NCBI GenBank assembly: GCA_038523925.1 | Contig: JBCBIY010000011.1 | Coordinates: forward strand, 42,827-106,826 | Reading direction: 5' to 3' | Origin: JBCBWG01 sp038523925 | GTDB lineage: Bacteria; Pseudomonadota; Alphaproteobacteria; Rhizobiales; Hyphomicrobiaceae | Length of the DNA: 64,000 bases | Shown: positions 26,175 through 34,972 of the stretch, one piece after another | Layout of the letters: every line of letters begins with the position of its first letter | Numbering within the stretch: the stretch's first letter is position 1 | The notes under the pieces: model-generated | What the model was told of the DNA's origin: nothing | Seen by the model: only the letters and a program-made list of their open reading frames with translations | Database searches by the model: none | Position numbers and translations under genes: made by a program

Positions 26175-28388
26175 ATGAGACAATTGGTTGAAGTTATGCA
26201 GGCCGTGCCCGCCACATCGTGGCGGAATGAGACAGTGCGCCCCGCGGTCTCGCGCGCAGCCGACACGGACGAGTTCGACGCCGGGACACTTCTTCGCGCA
26301 CTGGCTCGCCGGTGGAAGTGGATCGCAGCGCTCGCGCTCCTCGGTCTCGCGCTTGGCATCATTCTGCCGATGCTGTTTCTGGCGCGCCATGAAGCCACGA
26401 CGCGCGTCCTGATCGACCCCCGCGGCCTTCAAGTCCTCGAGCGTAGCGCGCAGCCGCAGGCCGCAGGCGCAGAAGAATCGCTGTCGGTACTCGAGAGCGA
26501 AGCGCGCATCATGACGTCCGATCTCGTGCTTCGCCGCGTGATTGAAAAGAACAACCTCCTCGATGACCCCGAGTTCAATGGGTCGTTGCGCGGGCCGCTC
26601 AGCTTCATTGGCGACCTTCGCGCTGGCGCAGGACGCGCGGTCCGGCGCTTCTTCGGGCGACCGGAGCGTGAGAGCGACGACACGTTGACCGCGCTGTCGA
26701 ACCTGCGGGCCGCGGTCAATGCAGAACGCCAGCCGCGCAGCTTCGTCATTGACGTTGTCGCCCGCCTGACCGATCCGCAAAAGGCCGCCAACGTCGCCAA
26801 CTGGGTCGCGCAGGAATACGTCGACTCACGGTTCGGCGCGCGCGCGTCCGCGACAGAGAAGGTGGCCGGATCGCTCACGGATCGACTGGATGAGCTCAAG
26901 GCGCGCGTTGAGACGGCCGAGCAGGCGGTCGCGAAGTTTAAGGCCGACAACGACATCGTCGAGAGCGGCGATCGCACGGTCGATGGCCAGCAGCTTATCG
27001 AACTTAACACACAGCTCAGCCAGGCGGCAGCGGGGACCATCCGCGCAAAGGCCCGGCTTGAGCAAGTCCAGCGGCTTCGGCGCACCGGCGTCGGGCAGGG
27101 CGCCACATCGGAGGCCGTTGCCTCGCCGGCACTGACGGCGCTGCGCGGACAAGTCGCCCAGGTGAGGCGCCGCGTTGCCGCGCTTTCGGCCAATCTGCTG
27201 CCAACGCATCCGGACCTGCAGCGCGCGCGGCGGGAACTAAACGATGCGCAGGCGCAGGTGCGCGAAGAGCTTGCTCGGATTGCTCAGGCAGCGCGCCTTG
27301 ATCTCGAGCGGGCCGAGGCGAATGAGGCCGCGCTCCGTCGCGATCTGGCAACGAAGAAAAAGCGGTCGCAGGACACAGATCAAAAGCAGGTTCGCCTGCG
27401 CGAACTTGAGCGCAACGCGGAAGCCAGCCGGCAGGTCTATCAGGCGTTCCTCGTGCGCACGCGGGAGCTGTCTGCCCAGCAGCCGGTCGACAACTCGCTC
27501 GCACTCGTGTTGTCGCCTGCCGTGCCGAGCGATGGCATCGTCGGGCCGCCGCGCGCACTGCTCGCCGGTCTTGGCGCGCTGATGGGGCTGGCGTTTGGCG
27601 CCGGGCTGGCACTTTGGCGCGATGCGTCTGATCCGGTGCTGAAAGGCAGCGATCAGCTCGGCCGCCTCGTCAATCGCGGGCGCGTCTCCGAGATCCCGCA
27701 GCTCGCTTCCGCCATCGCGCAGACGGACGATCGCGTTCTCCTCAAGCGGCGAAAGCGGCGCGACCCGGCGATCGTCCCGATCCCGGCATTCGTCGTGAAT
27801 GCGCCGGACTCAGAAGCCGCCGCCGCAACCGAAGCCGCCACCGGCGAGATCATGTACACGCTGCAATCGCGGACGCATCCGATTGTCGTCGTCACTTCGC
27901 ACTCGCATGACGAAGGCAAGTCCACAGTCGCCTTGAACCTGGCGCTTGCTGCGGCCGCGGAAGGTCAGCGTGTCGTGCTGATCGATGCCGATATGCAGAC
28001 GCAAAATCTGTCGCGGCTTGCAGGCAGAACGGATGTGCCGGGGCTGCTGCAAGTCCTTGACCGGCCGTACAAGCTGACGGCTGCAATCCACCGGTTGCGG
28101 AACCTGCCGGTCGGTCTGTTGTCGGCCGGGCGCGGCACGGTCTATCCGCAGCGCATTCCCAACCGCAACCGCATCTCCGATCTCGCCTACGCACTTGGTG
28201 AGAGCTTTGATCTCGTCGTCGTCGACGCCGGCACGTCGCGGCGCGCACTCAATTGGATGCCGTCTGCAGGTGTGGTGGTGTTGGTGACGCGCAAGGGCGT
28301 CTCAGACAAATCGTCTGTTGCAAGCGCCTTCGAGGGGCTTGGCGGTGGATCGGAAGCGCCGATCCACACGATTATGATTTCCGACTAG
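26175..28388 (+). CDS. Wzz/GNVR chain-length regulator fused to a divergent CpsD-like ATPase domain
   Basis: A 737-residue membrane protein built like exopolysaccharide co-polymerases of the Wzc/GumC/ExoP type. It has a first membrane helix at 50-70, a periplasmic Wzz domain, long coiled coil (about 225-435), and a second helix after the conserved GPPRA (457-481). A cytoplasmic BY-kinase-like domain follows, with Walker A SHSHDEGKST (Lys582) and Walker A' VLIDAD (601-606). The Walker B segment reads VVVDAGTS instead of the usual DTPP, and the C-terminus lacks the Tyr cluster. ATG 26175 is chosen; TTG 26154 is an alternative. No polysaccharide genes are adjacent. Confidence 0.85.
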   Translation: MRQLVEVMQAVPATSWRNETVRPAVSRAADTDEFDAGTLLRALARRWKWIAALALLGLALGIILPMLFLARHEATTRVLIDPRGLQVLERSAQPQAAGAEESLSVLESEARIMTSDLVLRRVIEKNNLLDDPEFNGSLRGPLSFIGDLRAGAGRAVRRFFGRPERESDDTLTALSNLRAAVNAERQPRSFVIDVVARLTDPQKAANVANWVAQEYVDSRFGARASATEKVAGSLTDRLDELKARVETAEQAVAKFKADNDIVESGDRTVDGQQLIELNTQLSQAAAGTIRAKARLEQVQRLRRTGVGQGATSEAVASPALTALRGQVAQVRRRVAALSANLLPTHPDLQRARRELNDAQAQVREELARIAQAARLDLERAEANEAALRRDLATKKKRSQDTDQKQVRLRELERNAEASRQVYQAFLVRTRELSAQQPVDNSLALVLSPAVPSDGIVGPPRALLAGLGALMGLAFGAGLALWRDASDPVLKGSDQLGRLVNRGRVSEIPQLASAIAQTDDRVLLKRRKRRDPAIVPIPAFVVNAPDSEAAAATEAATGEIMYTLQSRTHPIVVVTSHSHDEGKSTVALNLALAAAAEGQRVVLIDADMQTQNLSRLAGRTDVPGLLQVLDRPYKLTAAIHRLRNLPVGLLSAGRGTVYPQRIPNRNRISDLAYALGESFDLVVVDAGTSRRALNWMPSAGVVVLVTRKGVSDKSSVASAFEGLGGGSEAPIHTIMISD

Positions 28389-28414
28389 CACGCTGCACAT
28401 CGTGCCACGCCAAA

Positions 28415-28446
28415 GCGGCCGAGTTACTCGGCCGCTTGCTTTTTTT
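28415..28446 (+). terminator. Intrinsic terminator of the Wzz-like gene
   Basis: GCGGCCGAG (28415-28423) and CTCGGCCGC (28427-28435) form a perfect 9-bp stem with a 3-nt loop, followed by TTGCTTTTTTT. The T-run is on the plus strand only, so it ends rightward transcription. The loop is the complement of the helicase stop codon and one arm encodes its last residues. Confidence 0.85.
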
Positions 28447-30022
28447 CAGCGCGGCGCACCGGGCGCTGCAGGAACGCGGGGACATTGCCGCCAAACGAGC
28501 TGGCGCCCCCGTCACCGGTCTCGCCAGCGGCGGCCTGCTGAGCGGTGTCGCTGCCCTGACGTCGGCGGCCACCACGGCTGTTGCGATCGCGGCGCGGCTC
28601 TGTGCGCGCGCTCTCACCCGGGGTGACGGGTGCTTCAACGTCGTTTGCCGCGCTGTCAGCCTTCGTCGCGGCAGGTGCGGCCTCGACGGGTGCCTCCGTC
28701 TTGCGGTCATCTGGCGCGCTGCCACTGCTGCGGCTGCGCCCTCCGCGTGACCGCCGGCCTGACCGCTCTGAACTGCCGCCGCGGGCAGATCGCTCGCCGG
28801 ATCGCTCAGACGACGACTTGTCACCGCCGCGGCCGCCACCACGCCCGCGGCGTTTTCTGGCGGCTGCCTCCGCATAGTCCTCTTCAGTCGGCGCTTTGCC
28901 TTCCCAAGCGAGGTCTGCGCCGGTGATCTTCTCGATATCCGAAATGCGCTTTAAGTCTTCCGGCCCGACCAGCGTCGCAGCAAACCCTTCGCGGCCAGCG
29001 CGTCCCGTCCGGCCAATGCGGTGGACGTAATCGTCGGCTGCAAGCGGCACATCGAAGTTGAAGACGTGGCTCACTTCCGGAATGTCGAGGCCGCGTGCTG
29101 CCACATCGGACGCAGCCAGCACGGTGATTTCGCCGCTGCGGAACGCGGCCAACGTCTCCATCCGGCTTGTCTGATCCATGTCGCCATGGAGTGCGCCGGC
29201 GTTAAACCCGTGTTTGGTCAGCGACTTCAGAAGGATCGCCACGTCACGCTTCCGGTTGCAGAAGATGATCGCGTTTTTGATCTCGACCGCCCGCATCAGA
29301 TCCCGAAGCCGCTCGCGCTTGGCCCAGTCCTCTCCGTTCTCGCAGAACGTGAAGCTCTGCTTGATCGTCTTCGCGGTCGTGGCCGGCGGCGCAACTTCGA
29401 TCCGAATCGGGTGTTTGAGGAACTGGTCAACCAGCCGCTGAATCTCTGGCGGCATGGTTGCCGAAAAGAACAGCGTCTGCCGTTTTGGCGGCAGCAGCCG
29501 GCAGATCTTCTCGATGTCCGGAATGAAGCCCATGTCGAGCATCCGGTCGGCCTCGTCGATGACGAGGATCTCGACGCCGGTCAGCAGCAGCTTGCCGCGT
29601 TGAAAATGATCCAGCAGCCGGCCGGGTGTCGCGATCAGGACGTCGGCGCCGCGATCAAGCTTGCGGTTCTGCTCGTCGAACGACACACCGCCAATCAGCA
29701 GCGCGACCGAGAGTTTGTTGGACTGGCCGTACTTTTCGAACGCGTCGGCGACCTGCGCCGCCAGCTCGCGCGTCGGCGCAATGATCAAAGAGCGCGGCAT
29801 CCGCGCCCGCGCCCGCCCGCGTTCAAGCCGCGTGATCATCGGCAGCGTGAACGACGCTGTCTTGCCGGTGCCCGTTTGCGCGATGCCAAGGACATCTTGT
29901 CCGGCAAGGGCAATCGGGATGGCTTCGGCCTGGATCGGCGTCGGTATGGTGTAGCCGGAGGCTTCGATAGCAGCTTCGACTTTTGGGCTCAGGCCCAAAT
30001 CGGCGAAAGTTTTCTCGCTCAA
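28424..30022 (-). CDS. DEAD-box ATP-dependent RNA helicase (RhlE-like) with RGG tail
   Basis: Unwinds structured RNA in ribosome assembly or mRNA decay. The 532 residues carry all helicase motifs: the Q motif GYTIPTPIQ, Walker A AQTGTGKT, PTRELAAQ, TPGRLLD, DEAD in VIDEADRMLD, SAT, and the C-terminal HRIGRTGR. From about residue 385 the protein becomes an Arg/Gly/Ser-rich low-complexity tail (RGRGGGRGG, RSRGGRSRSSG) likely to bind RNA, ending with VPAFLQRPVRR. The stop lies in the loop of the opposing terminator. The 267 bp between this gene and parE contains the 5' region; no specific element was recognised. Confidence 0.93.
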   Translation of the reverse strand: MSEKTFADLGLSPKVEAAIEASGYTIPTPIQAEAIPIALAGQDVLGIAQTGTGKTASFTLPMITRLERGRARARMPRSLIIAPTRELAAQVADAFEKYGQSNKLSVALLIGGVSFDEQNRKLDRGADVLIATPGRLLDHFQRGKLLLTGVEILVIDEADRMLDMGFIPDIEKICRLLPPKRQTLFFSATMPPEIQRLVDQFLKHPIRIEVAPPATTAKTIKQSFTFCENGEDWAKRERLRDLMRAVEIKNAIIFCNRKRDVAILLKSLTKHGFNAGALHGDMDQTSRMETLAAFRSGEITVLAASDVAARGLDIPEVSHVFNFDVPLAADDYVHRIGRTGRAGREGFAATLVGPEDLKRISDIEKITGADLAWEGKAPTEEDYAEAAARKRRGRGGGRGGDKSSSERSGERSARGGSSERSGRRSRGGRSRSSGSAPDDRKTEAPVEAAPAATKADSAANDVEAPVTPGESARTEPRRDRNSRGGRRRQGSDTAQQAAAGETGDGGASSFGGNVPAFLQRPVRRAEKKQAAE

Positions 30023-30289
30023 AGAGATTGGTCTCCGTGGACCTTGGGAGGTGTCGGCGTACGCAATGACAATGCGTTACGGGTCGAGAGCGGGCAGTCC
30101 CAAATGCACACCCGACGGGGACGTCAAAGCGGTCGACGTCTAATACAAGTCGGGTGCTGACACATATCGCTGGTGAGCGCAACCCAGCCGCTTGCGAACC
30201 ATGAATGGGAGTTGTCGCGTCGTTTCGCGATGAACCGCTGCGGATTTGCGCGCTCAGCCCAGTGAGCCCGCCCTTGATCCCAAGCTAAT

Positions 30290-32374
30290 CTAGATGTCGA
30301 GGCCGGTCGCGAACGCCGCGCGTTCCTGGATGAAGTTGAATCGTAGCTCCGGCTTCGAACCCATTAGCGCGTTCACCGCATCGCCAATCTCGGACCGTTC
30401 GCCCTCGCCGATCTCGACCTTAAGCAGCACGCGATTCGCAGGATTCATCGTCGTCTCTTTGAGGTGGCTTGCGTTCATCTCGCCGAGGCCTTTGAAGCGC
30501 GTCACTTCGATCTTCTGATTGGCCTTGAACGTGCCGCTCTCAAGCAGGCTCAGGCGTTCCTTGTCGTCGCGCGCGTAGGCCGTGTTCGCGCCCTGCGTCA
30601 GCTTGAACAGCGGTGGCACGGCCAGGAACAGGTGCCCGCCTTCGATCAGTGCCGGCATCTCCTGATAGAAAAACGTGATCAGAAGCGCTGCGATATGGGC
30701 GCCGTCCACGTCGGCGTCGGTCATGATGATCACCCGCTCGTAGCGGAGATCTTCGGCGCGGTAGCGCGCGCCAAGGCCGACGCCCAGCGACTGGATGAGG
30801 TCGGATAGCATCTGGTTGGCGGCGAGCTTCTGGCTGCTGGCGTTGGCAACGTTCAGGATCTTGCCACGCAGCGGAAGGACGGCCTGCGTCTTCGGGTTGC
30901 GCGCCTGCTTGGCCGACCCTCCGGCGCTGTCGCCCTCGACGATAAAGATCTCGGTGCCGACGTTCGAGTTGGACGAACAGTCCACCAGTTTGCCGGGCAG
31001 CCTGAGCCGCCGCGTCGCCGTTTGGCGGCTGATGTCTTTCTCGCGCCTGCGCTTCAGCCGGTCCTCGGCCTGCTCGATGCACCACTCTAGCAGCTTGGTC
31101 GCCTGTTGCGGGCTGTCGGCAAGCCAGTGGTCGAAGGCGTCCTTGATCGTCGTCTCAACGATGCGGGCGGCTTCCGTGGTCGCAAGTTTGTCTTTGGTCT
31201 GGCCCTGGAACTCCGGCTCGCGGATGAAGACCGACAGCATCGCAGCCGCAGTCCCGATCACATCGTCAGCCGTAATCTGCGCAGCTTTCTTGTTGCCGAC
31301 CAACTCGCCGTACGCGCGCAGGCCCTTCGAGAGCGCGGCGCGCAGGCCGATTTCGTGTGTGCCGCCGTCGGGCGTCGGGATGGTGTTGCAGTAGGACTGC
31401 GAGAACGCGTCGGCGTCAGCGATCCAGGAGATCGCCCACTCGACGGAGCCGTGCCCGCCCTTCCGCTCGACACGGCCGGAGAAGATGTCCTTTGCAACGC
31501 GCGTGCGGCCGGCGATTTGCGCTTCAAGGTAGTCGCGCAGCCCGCCCGGGAAATGGAACGTCGCCTCCCCCGGGGTATCGTCGCGGATGAGGCTCGCGTC
31601 GCAGCGCCAGCGGATCTCAACGCCGCCAAAGAGGTAGGCCTTGGACCGCGCCATGCGGAACAGCCGCGCAGGCTTGAAGGCGACGCCGTCTCCGAAGATC
31701 TCAGGGTCCGGCTGGAACGAAACGCGCGTGCCCCGGCGGTTCCGGATCGACCCGAGCTTCTCGAGCTTGGTCTGCGGCTGTCCGCGCGAAAACACCATTC
31801 GGTAAAGCTGCTGGCCGCGCGCGACCTCGACTTCGAGCCATTCCGACAGCGCATTGACGACGGAGACGCCAACGCCGTGCAGGCCGCCGGACGTCGCATA
31901 CGCCTTGCCGTCGAACTTTCCGCCCGCGTGCAGCGTCGTCATGATGACTTCAAGCGCGCTCTTGGATTTGAACTTCGGGTGCGGGTCGACCGGGATGCCG
32001 CGGCCGTTGTCGGTCACCGACAGTGTCTGATCAGGCCCAAGCTCAACTTCGATCCAGTCGGCGTGGCCAGCCACCGCCTCGTCCATCGCGTTGTCGATGA
32101 CTTCCGCGAAAAGATGGTGCAGCGCCTTTTCATCGGTCCCGCCGATATACATGCCGGGCCGGCGGCGGACGGGCTCAAGCCCCTCCAGGACCTCGATATC
32201 GGCGGCCGTGTAGTCGCTGGCGGCATCTGTATGAGACGCCTGGTCAGACTTGCGGGCAGCAGATTTGCTTGCCGTGGCCGGCTTAGCGGCGGATTTGGCG
32301 GCGGACTTGGGCGCCATGGCATCCTCGAGATCGGACAGAAGATCCCGCGCCGTCTTCCGAGCCGTTTGTGACAC
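30290..32374 (-). CDS. parE: DNA topoisomerase IV subunit B
   Basis: ATPase subunit of topoisomerase IV, which decatenates daughter chromosomes together with ParC. The GHKL ATPase motifs are present (VIDNAMDEA, DNGRGIPVD, TSGGLHGVGVSVVNALS), then the transducer, and a Toprim domain with EGDSAGGSAKQARNPKTQA and DADVDGAHI. The segment PLRGKILNVANA and the spacing fit ParE rather than GyrB. An Ala/Lys-rich extension (about residues 20-45) precedes the core. Start GTG 32374 is supported by GAGAGGGG 8 bp upstream; ATG 32317 is an alternative. parC is not in the window. Confidence 0.94.
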   Translation of the reverse strand: MSQTARKTARDLLSDLEDAMAPKSAAKSAAKPATASKSAARKSDQASHTDAASDYTAADIEVLEGLEPVRRRPGMYIGGTDEKALHHLFAEVIDNAMDEAVAGHADWIEVELGPDQTLSVTDNGRGIPVDPHPKFKSKSALEVIMTTLHAGGKFDGKAYATSGGLHGVGVSVVNALSEWLEVEVARGQQLYRMVFSRGQPQTKLEKLGSIRNRRGTRVSFQPDPEIFGDGVAFKPARLFRMARSKAYLFGGVEIRWRCDASLIRDDTPGEATFHFPGGLRDYLEAQIAGRTRVAKDIFSGRVERKGGHGSVEWAISWIADADAFSQSYCNTIPTPDGGTHEIGLRAALSKGLRAYGELVGNKKAAQITADDVIGTAAAMLSVFIREPEFQGQTKDKLATTEAARIVETTIKDAFDHWLADSPQQATKLLEWCIEQAEDRLKRRREKDISRQTATRRLRLPGKLVDCSSNSNVGTEIFIVEGDSAGGSAKQARNPKTQAVLPLRGKILNVANASSQKLAANQMLSDLIQSLGVGLGARYRAEDLRYERVIIMTDADVDGAHIAALLITFFYQEMPALIEGGHLFLAVPPLFKLTQGANTAYARDDKERLSLLESGTFKANQKIEVTRFKGLGEMNASHLKETTMNPANRVLLKVEIGEGERSEIGDAVNALMGSKPELRFNFIQERAAFATGLDI

Positions 32375-32615
32375 GCCGTCGTCCCCTCTCGTGCAGTCCA
32401 GCGGAACCGGATGCAGGCGCTCTAGGGACGGGGCAAGCGGGCACGAAAGGGCTCAGGGCGCCGCGAATCTCTTATCGCTGTCGTTGGATGGCGGAAGTGA
32501 CATGCGCCGGGGGCAACACGCAAGTGGCGGTGCAGCCACGCCGCACCGCCACGGTGAAACAGATGTTTTGGCCGGTTATATTCGGTCCGACACGTGGTAA
32601 TAATTGCGCTAATGC

Positions 32616-32643
32616 CCAGGCGATAAATCCTATTATCGCCTGG
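32616..32643. repeat. 11-bp perfect inverted repeat
   Basis: CCAGGCGATAA (32616-32626) and TTATCGCCTGG (32633-32643) are perfect complements around a 6-nt centre. No T-run follows on either strand. CTAA and TTAG flank it and extend the dyad imperfectly. It may be an operator or a 3'-end hairpin of the RTX-like gene. Confidence 0.6.
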
Positions 32644-32675
32644 CGCGTTAGAGACTGTTAGCTTTACCCGGTTGT

Positions 32676-32716
32676 AAACGCCGAAGGCAGGATCGCATCG
32701 CTTTTGGCGTTTTTTC
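32676..32716 (+). terminator. Possible plus-strand terminator
   Basis: AAACGCC (32676-32682) and GGCGTTT (32706-32712) form a stem followed by a T-run (32710-32715). It is oriented to stop rightward transcription entering the RTX-like gene from the antisense side. No rightward gene precedes it. Confidence 0.4.
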
Positions 32717-32736
32717 TAAAATGCGGCCGGGTTGCG

Positions 32737-33759
32737 TTAGAATACGAAGTCGACCTCTGAAAGTGACGTGGATGGCGACATGTTTTCGAGCGTTATTGTG
32801 TGCCCATTCGCCGTCACATTAATTGCCGCGCCGTCCGTCGAGCGTTCGATTTGGAGATCGCCGAAGCTGAGACCCTCGTCCTGGAGGTCGATCACGTCTT
32901 CGCCAACCGTGAAGTCAGTGATCGTGTCGGCGCCATCCAGGTGCATGCCGAACGCAAAGGTGTCTCGTCCGGCGCCACCTGTCAGGACGTCCCGGCCAAG
33001 GCCGCCGAACAGCAGGTCATCGCCGTCGCCGCCATCGAGCACGTCGTCCTGCTCGCCGCCCTGGAGCTTGTCATTGCCCGCGCCGCCTGCGAGCTGGTCG
33101 CGGCCCGTGCCGCCGCTCAGGGCGTCGTTGCCGTCGCCACCGTCGAGGATGTCGTCGTCGGCGCGGCCGAAGATCGTATCGTCGCCGCCGTTCCCGTAGA
33201 GCTCGTCGTTGCCGCTGTCGCCCCAGATCTCGTCTGAGTCACGGCCTCCGTAGGCGACGTCGTCACCGGAGCCACCGGACATAAAGTTCGTGCCGCTATA
33301 GGCTTCCAGCGTGTCATTGCCGCTCTCGCCGAACAGCTGGTTCGTGCCGCCGTCGACGATGATTGTGTCGTTGCCGCTGTTCCCGTGCAGCTCGCCGGAC
33401 GTCCCGTACGTGGCAACCACCGTGTCGTCGCCCTTTCCGCCGAACATCATCGAGTTGCCGAATTCGGAAATCTCGACGTAGTCATTGCCGCTGCCGCCGG
33501 ACATGTAGTTGTCGCCGCCGGTGTCGAGGATCGTGTCGTTGCCCGAGCCGCCGAAGAGGTAGTCGTCGCCCTCTTCGCCATCGATGAAGTCATCGCCGCT
33601 GCCGCCGTAGACGAGGTCTGAGCCGCGGCCGCTGAAGACGTAGTCGTTGCCGCGGGAGGCCTGGATCAGATCGTTCTGGTCGTAGCCCTCATAGGTCCAT
33701 TCGCCGTCAAAAAATTCCTTAAAGACTTCGGAGCTGTTGCGGGGGAGATTTAATGACAT
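32737..33759 (-). CDS. RTX-like (hemolysin-type) calcium-binding repeat protein
   Basis: A 340-residue acidic protein made almost wholly of RTX nonapeptide-like repeats (pattern GGxGxDxLx; examples GGSGNDTIL, GNGGDDTIF, GGAGNDKLQ) from about residue 36 to 275. Calcium folds such repeats into beta-rolls outside the cell. The last 60 residues (DTITDFTVGEDVIDLQ onward) resemble the C-terminal secretion region of type I secreted RTX proteins. There is no N-terminal signal peptide, consistent with type I export. No ABC/MFP secretion genes are near. No enzymatic domain is visible. ATG 33759 has AGGG 6 bp upstream. Confidence 0.85.
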   Translation of the reverse strand: MSLNLPRNSSEVFKEFFDGEWTYEGYDQNDLIQASRGNDYVFSGRGSDLVYGGSGDDFIDGEEGDDYLFGGSGNDTILDTGGDNYMSGGSGNDYVEISEFGNSMMFGGKGDDTVVATYGTSGELHGNSGNDTIIVDGGTNQLFGESGNDTLEAYSGTNFMSGGSGDDVAYGGRDSDEIWGDSGNDELYGNGGDDTIFGRADDDILDGGDGNDALSGGTGRDQLAGGAGNDKLQGGEQDDVLDGGDGDDLLFGGLGRDVLTGGAGRDTFAFGMHLDGADTITDFTVGEDVIDLQDEGLSFGDLQIERSTDGAAINVTANGHTITLENMSPSTSLSEVDFVF

Positions 33760-33856
33760 GGTTTGGCCCTGAACTTTGAACGTTTGCCGTTCTGTTGAAG
33801 GCAGAATGGCGACGGGCCTTATTCATCCACTTAAACGGCTGCGGACAATTTTATAT

Positions 33857-33891
33857 AATTCAATCTCGAGTTTTTCCGAGGTGATTGAATT
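33857..33891. repeat. 9-bp perfect inverted repeat between the RTX-like gene and panC
   Basis: AATTCAATC (33857-33865) and GATTGAATT (33883-33891) are perfect complements, with an inner TCG/CGA pairing. The flank ATTATATAAAA on the minus strand resembles a -10 region for the RTX-like gene. The dyad may be the 3' end of panC or an operator upstream of the RTX promoter. Confidence 0.5.
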
Positions 33892-33929
33892 GTTCCGTGC
33901 CGTGCCGAAATAGAACTCTAAGCGTGCGC

Positions 33930-34814
33930 TTAATGTCCGTCCAAGTTTGCAACGGGGATATTGTCAATGAGGCGGGTATTGTCGAGCCATACAGCGGCCA
34001 GGATGCGGGCATTGAGCCGGGCGGCCTGTTCGTTTGCGGGCAACGGAGCGAGCGTGAGGTGGTGCCGAACGGCCACGTAGTCGACGCTCGAGAACCCGCG
34101 CTCGAGGAGGCGCGCCTTTGCGCCCCGTTCGGCGGCTGCAATCGCTTTGCCGGCGCGGACATCGCCTGCAAGCTCCTTGAGGACCACGTAAAGCTCGGCT
34201 GCGACTGCCCGTCTCTCATCGCTGAGGTAGGCGTTCCGCGAGCTCATCGCGAGGCCGGACGTTTCGCGGACGGTCGGGACGCCGAGGATGGTCATCGGCA
34301 GGTTGAGGTCTCGGACGAGCGTCCTGATGACGGCAAGCTGCTGATAGTCCTTCTCGCCGAAGACCGCTGTATCAGGCGCGCACTGAATAAAGAGTTTCGT
34401 ACATACGGTCGCGACGCCTGCGAAAAACTCAGGCCGGAAGTCGCTTTCCAGGCCCTCGGCGGGACCGCCCGGCTGAACGGTGGTTGCAAAGCCGTCCGGG
34501 TACATCAGCCCCGGCCGCGGCGCCCACACCGCATCGCATTTGACCGTCCTGAGCGCCGCGATGTCAGCGTCGAAGGTTCGCGGGTAGGTCTCGAAATCCT
34601 CGTTGGGCGCGAACTGCGTCGGATTGACGAAGATCGAGACGATCACGCGGTCAGTTTCGGCGGCGGCCGCCGTGATGAGCGCGATGTGGCCGGGATGAAG
34701 CGCGCCCATGGTCGGCACGAGGCCGATGCGCTCCCCGTTCGCGCGCCATCGCCCGACTTCAGCGCGCAGCGCGTCAAGCTCGCGAATGACGATGGGGGCG
34801 GGCGTGTCAGGCAT
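33930..34814 (-). CDS. panC: Pantothenate synthetase
   Basis: Joins pantoate and beta-alanine with ATP to form pantothenate, the coenzyme A precursor. The 294 residues carry the nucleotidyl-transferase motifs VPTMGALHPGHIALI and the KMSKS-like TSGLAMSSRNAYLS, plus VSIFVNPTQF and GEKDYQQL. ATG 34814 gives a standard N-terminus; an upstream in-frame ATG at 34877 would add 21 residues. panB is not in the window. It is divergent from the PutA-like gene across 158 bp. Confidence 0.95.
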   Translation of the reverse strand: MPDTPAPIVIRELDALRAEVGRWRANGERIGLVPTMGALHPGHIALITAAAAETDRVIVSIFVNPTQFAPNEDFETYPRTFDADIAALRTVKCDAVWAPRPGLMYPDGFATTVQPGGPAEGLESDFRPEFFAGVATVCTKLFIQCAPDTAVFGEKDYQQLAVIRTLVRDLNLPMTILGVPTVRETSGLAMSSRNAYLSDERRAVAAELYVVLKELAGDVRAGKAIAAAERGAKARLLERGFSSVDYVAVRHHLTLAPLPANEQAARLNARILAAVWLDNTRLIDNIPVANLDGH

Positions 34815-34972
34815 GATGATGGCCGGTTGCAACCAGAAACCCGCGCCGGTGGTGGACCGCGCACTCTCAGGGGTCAAGTCGCTCTATACTGAGCGGCGAT
34901 TCGGTTAAGCCTGACACGGGCGCGCGGGTTGATGGCCGCCTTGGCTGGGGCGGGCGAGGGAGACAGGCTGCC

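Larger units (their letters stand above)
32375..32736. other. Intergenic region between parE and the RTX-like gene
   Basis: 362 bp without a convincing gene. It holds the parE promoter and ribosome-binding site at its left end and two dyads listed separately (32616-32643 and 32676-32716) at the right. Base composition is lower in GC than the flanking genes. Confidence 0.6.

Noticed and set aside
29021..30160. Open frame of 379 codons on the plus strand
   Set aside because: Antisense to the DEAD-box helicase, whose motifs are complete; no independent evidence.
31106..32371. Open frame of 421 codons on the plus strand
   Set aside because: Antisense to parE, Arg/Val/Asp-rich, no domain; a by-product of codon bias.
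32737..33759. DNA tandem-repeat or CRISPR-like element
   Set aside because: The periodicity is that of RTX codons in one long open frame; nucleotide repeats are diverged while the protein pattern is kept.
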